Assembly: GCA_964476515.1 (NCBI GenBank)
Contig: CAYZAY010000015.1
Location: 1 to 38,950, forward strand
Reading direction: 5' to 3'
From: JASMHC01 sp964476515
Lineage (GTDB): Bacteria > Pseudomonadota > Alphaproteobacteria > Rhodobacterales > Rhodobacteraceae
DNA length: 38,950 bases
Shown: piece after piece, positions 37,707-38,950 of the stretch
How the letters are laid out: each line of letters opens with the position of its first letter
Numbering within the stretch: the first letter of the stretch is position 1
Program-made: the position numbers and the translations under genes
The notes under the pieces: model-generated
Databases searched by the model: none
What the model was told of the DNA's origin: nothing
What the model saw: only the letters and a program-made list of their open reading frames with translations

Positions 37707-38950
37707 TTATTCCAGTTCGATCAACAGGTCCTTCGCGTCGATCTGGCCGCCAGCCTGAATGTGGACGGCCTTAATGGTCGCGTCACGTTCAGCGTGCAAT
37801 CCGGTTTCCATTTTCATCGCTTCGATGGTCAAAAGCAGATCGCCTTCTGCAACTTTCTGACCAGCCTGAACCGCGACCGACGCGACAACTCCGGGCATAG
37901 GTGCGCCGATGTGATCTGCGTTGCCAGCTTCGGCCTTTGGACGTGCGGCGGTGGTTGCCTTGATCTTGCGGTTAGGGACGCGAATGGTGCGTGGTTGGCC
38001 GTTGAGTTCAAAGAAGACCTTAACCTCGCCGTTTTCATCCGTTTCGCCAATGGCTTGCATCCGGATTTCCAGCGTTTTGCCCGGATCAATCTCGGCGGTG
38101 ATTTCGTCACCGGCTTCCATGCCGTAGAAGAATGTCTTGGTCGGCAATGTGCGAACAGGGCCATAGGTCCGGTGGCGGCCCATGTAGTCTAGGAAGACTT
38201 TGGGGTACATCAGGTAACCGTTGAGATCTTCGTCATCGACTTTGAAGCCTTCGAGCTGCTTGGTAAGGTCTTTGCGAACCTCTTCCAGATCAACCGGAGC
38301 CAAGTGCTTGCCCGGGCGTTCAACATTTGGTTTTTCGTCTTTGAGAACCTTTTTGATGACTTTTTTCGGGAACCCGCCGGGAGGTTGGCCAAGGTTGCCT
38401 CGCATCATGTCTACGACTGAATCAGGGAAACTGACGTCGCGCTTGGGGTCTTCGACATCTGCGCGGGTCAGGTTCTGGCTGACCATCATAAGAGCCATAT
38501 CGCCAACAACTTTGGACGAAGGGGTCACTTTGACGATGTCGCCGAACATCTCGTTCACGTCCGCATAGGATTGCGCGACCTCGTGCCAGCGTTCTTCAAG
38601 ACCAAGGCTACGCGCCTGTGCCTTGAGGTTGGTAAACTGACCCCCCGGCATTTCGTGGAGGTACACTTCGGATGCTGGGGCCTGAAGGCCGCTTTCAAAG
38701 GCAGCATATTGGCCGCGTACCGCTTCGAAGTAGTTCGAAATCTCGCGGATAGCACCGATGTCCAGACCAGTGTCGCGGTCGGTAAACTGCAATGCTTCGA
38801 CAACCGTACCAAGCGTTGCCTGAGAGGTGTTGCCCGAGAAGCTGTCCATGGCGCAATCAACGGCATCGATGCCTGCTTCGGATGCGGCAAGGATGGTGCC
38901 CGATGCGATGCCTGCGGTGTCGTGGGTGTGGAAGTGGATCGGCAGGCCGA
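37707..38950 (-). CDS. pyc: Pyruvate carboxylase, C-terminal part (5' end outside the window)
   Basis: Pyruvate carboxylase makes oxaloacetate from pyruvate and bicarbonate to refill the citric acid cycle. The frame is open to the window edge; the first residues seen (LPIHFHTHDTAG) belong to the carboxyltransferase barrel, whose HTHD motif binds the metal. The rest of that domain follows (MPGGQFTNLKAQARSLGL), then the allosteric/linker part and the biotin carrier domain. The biotin Lys is in EAMKMET at bases 37812-37814. The N-terminal biotin carboxylase domain and most of the barrel, more than half the protein, lie outside. Confidence 0.96.
   Translation of the reverse strand, partial: GLPIHFHTHDTAGIASGTILAASEAGIDAVDCAMDSFSGNTSQATLGTVVEALQFTDRDTGLDIGAIREISNYFEAVRGQYAAFESGLQAPASEVYLHEMPGGQFTNLKAQARSLGLEERWHEVAQSYADVNEMFGDIVKVTPSSKVVGDMALMMVSQNLTRADVEDPKRDVSFPDSVVDMMRGNLGQPPGGFPKKVIKKVLKDEKPNVERPGKHLAPVDLEEVRKDLTKQLEGFKVDDEDLNGYLMYPKVFLDYMGRHRTYGPVRTLPTKTFFYGMEAGDEITAEIDPGKTLEIRMQAIGETDENGEVKVFFELNGQPRTIRVPNRKIKATTAARPKAEAGNADHIGAPMPGVVASVAVQAGQKVAEGDLLLTIEAMKMETGLHAERDATIKAVHIQAGGQIDAKDLLIELE

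Noticed and set aside
1..38950. CRISPR array, prophage, insertion sequence or integrase
   Set aside because: No regularly spaced repeats, transposase, integrase or phage structural genes are visible; the shared repeats are few and intergenic.

Overview
The window looks like a chromosomal segment of a roseobacter-type alphaproteobacterium (Rhodobacteraceae). The grounds are the family content and gene order: DUF6476 divergent from an RluD synthase, a SUV3-like helicase followed by an S4 protein, FdxA and CarD, tandem DUF4389 genes beside rpoH, and a hisB-hisH-hisA-hisF-hisE block split by a DUF2147 gene. There is no phage, IS element, integrase or CRISPR array. Most of the segment is ordinary core genome; the interest lies in a few accessory genes and in the intergenic regions.

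Layout. 1-5655 (+): the 3' part of a respiratory nitrate reductase operon, narH (cut by the window edge), narJ, narI, a parvulin isomerase, moeA, a DUF2478 gene and a DsrC/TusE-like gene. 5663-8697: a small accessory sugar-modification locus. On the minus strand lie a radical SAM/SPASM gene and a hexapeptide acyltransferase whose C-terminal carrier-protein domain is cut by an in-frame TGA. On the plus strand is a UDP-glucuronate-decarboxylase-like gene whose catalytic Tyr is Phe. 8720-12206: DUF6476, a pseudouridine synthase, rpoH, two DUF4389 membrane proteins and a DksA-type zinc-finger protein. 12306-15448 (-): oligoendopeptidase F, an alpha/beta hydrolase and an SCP2 protein. 15671-19951 (+): SUV3-like helicase, S4 protein, 7Fe ferredoxin and CarD. 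20003-25102 (-): CPA2 antiporter, Lrp regulator and a large single-pass membrane protein with pilus/secretion-assembly-like ends. 25267-30332: SIMPL protein, O-acetylhomoserine sulfhydrylase, glycosyltransferase-like protein, tRNA-Tyr, RlmB, a candidate small RNA and a CoA-binding protein. 30664-34732 (-): histidine genes with two interlopers. 34844-38950: tRNA-Gly, ketopantoate reductase, metallophosphoesterase, peroxiredoxin and the 3' end of pyruvate carboxylase.

How the parts work together. The nar genes encode the electron-transfer subunit, assembly chaperone and cytochrome b subunit, and the downstream genes probably help folding and molybdenum cofactor supply. rpoH, CarD, the zinc-finger protein, the RNA helicase and the S4 protein serve stress and gene expression. 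The his genes catalyse central steps of histidine synthesis. The points most worth a second look are the interrupted acyltransferase-carrier fusion, the Tyr-to-Phe change in the neighbouring decarboxylase-like gene, the DsrC-like protein with Trp in place of its terminal Cys, a ribosome-binding site buried in a hairpin between the DUF4389 genes, an FNR-like box upstream of rpoH, an Irr-type palindrome upstream of the peroxiredoxin, a candidate small RNA, and a repeat family sitting directly after stop codons.
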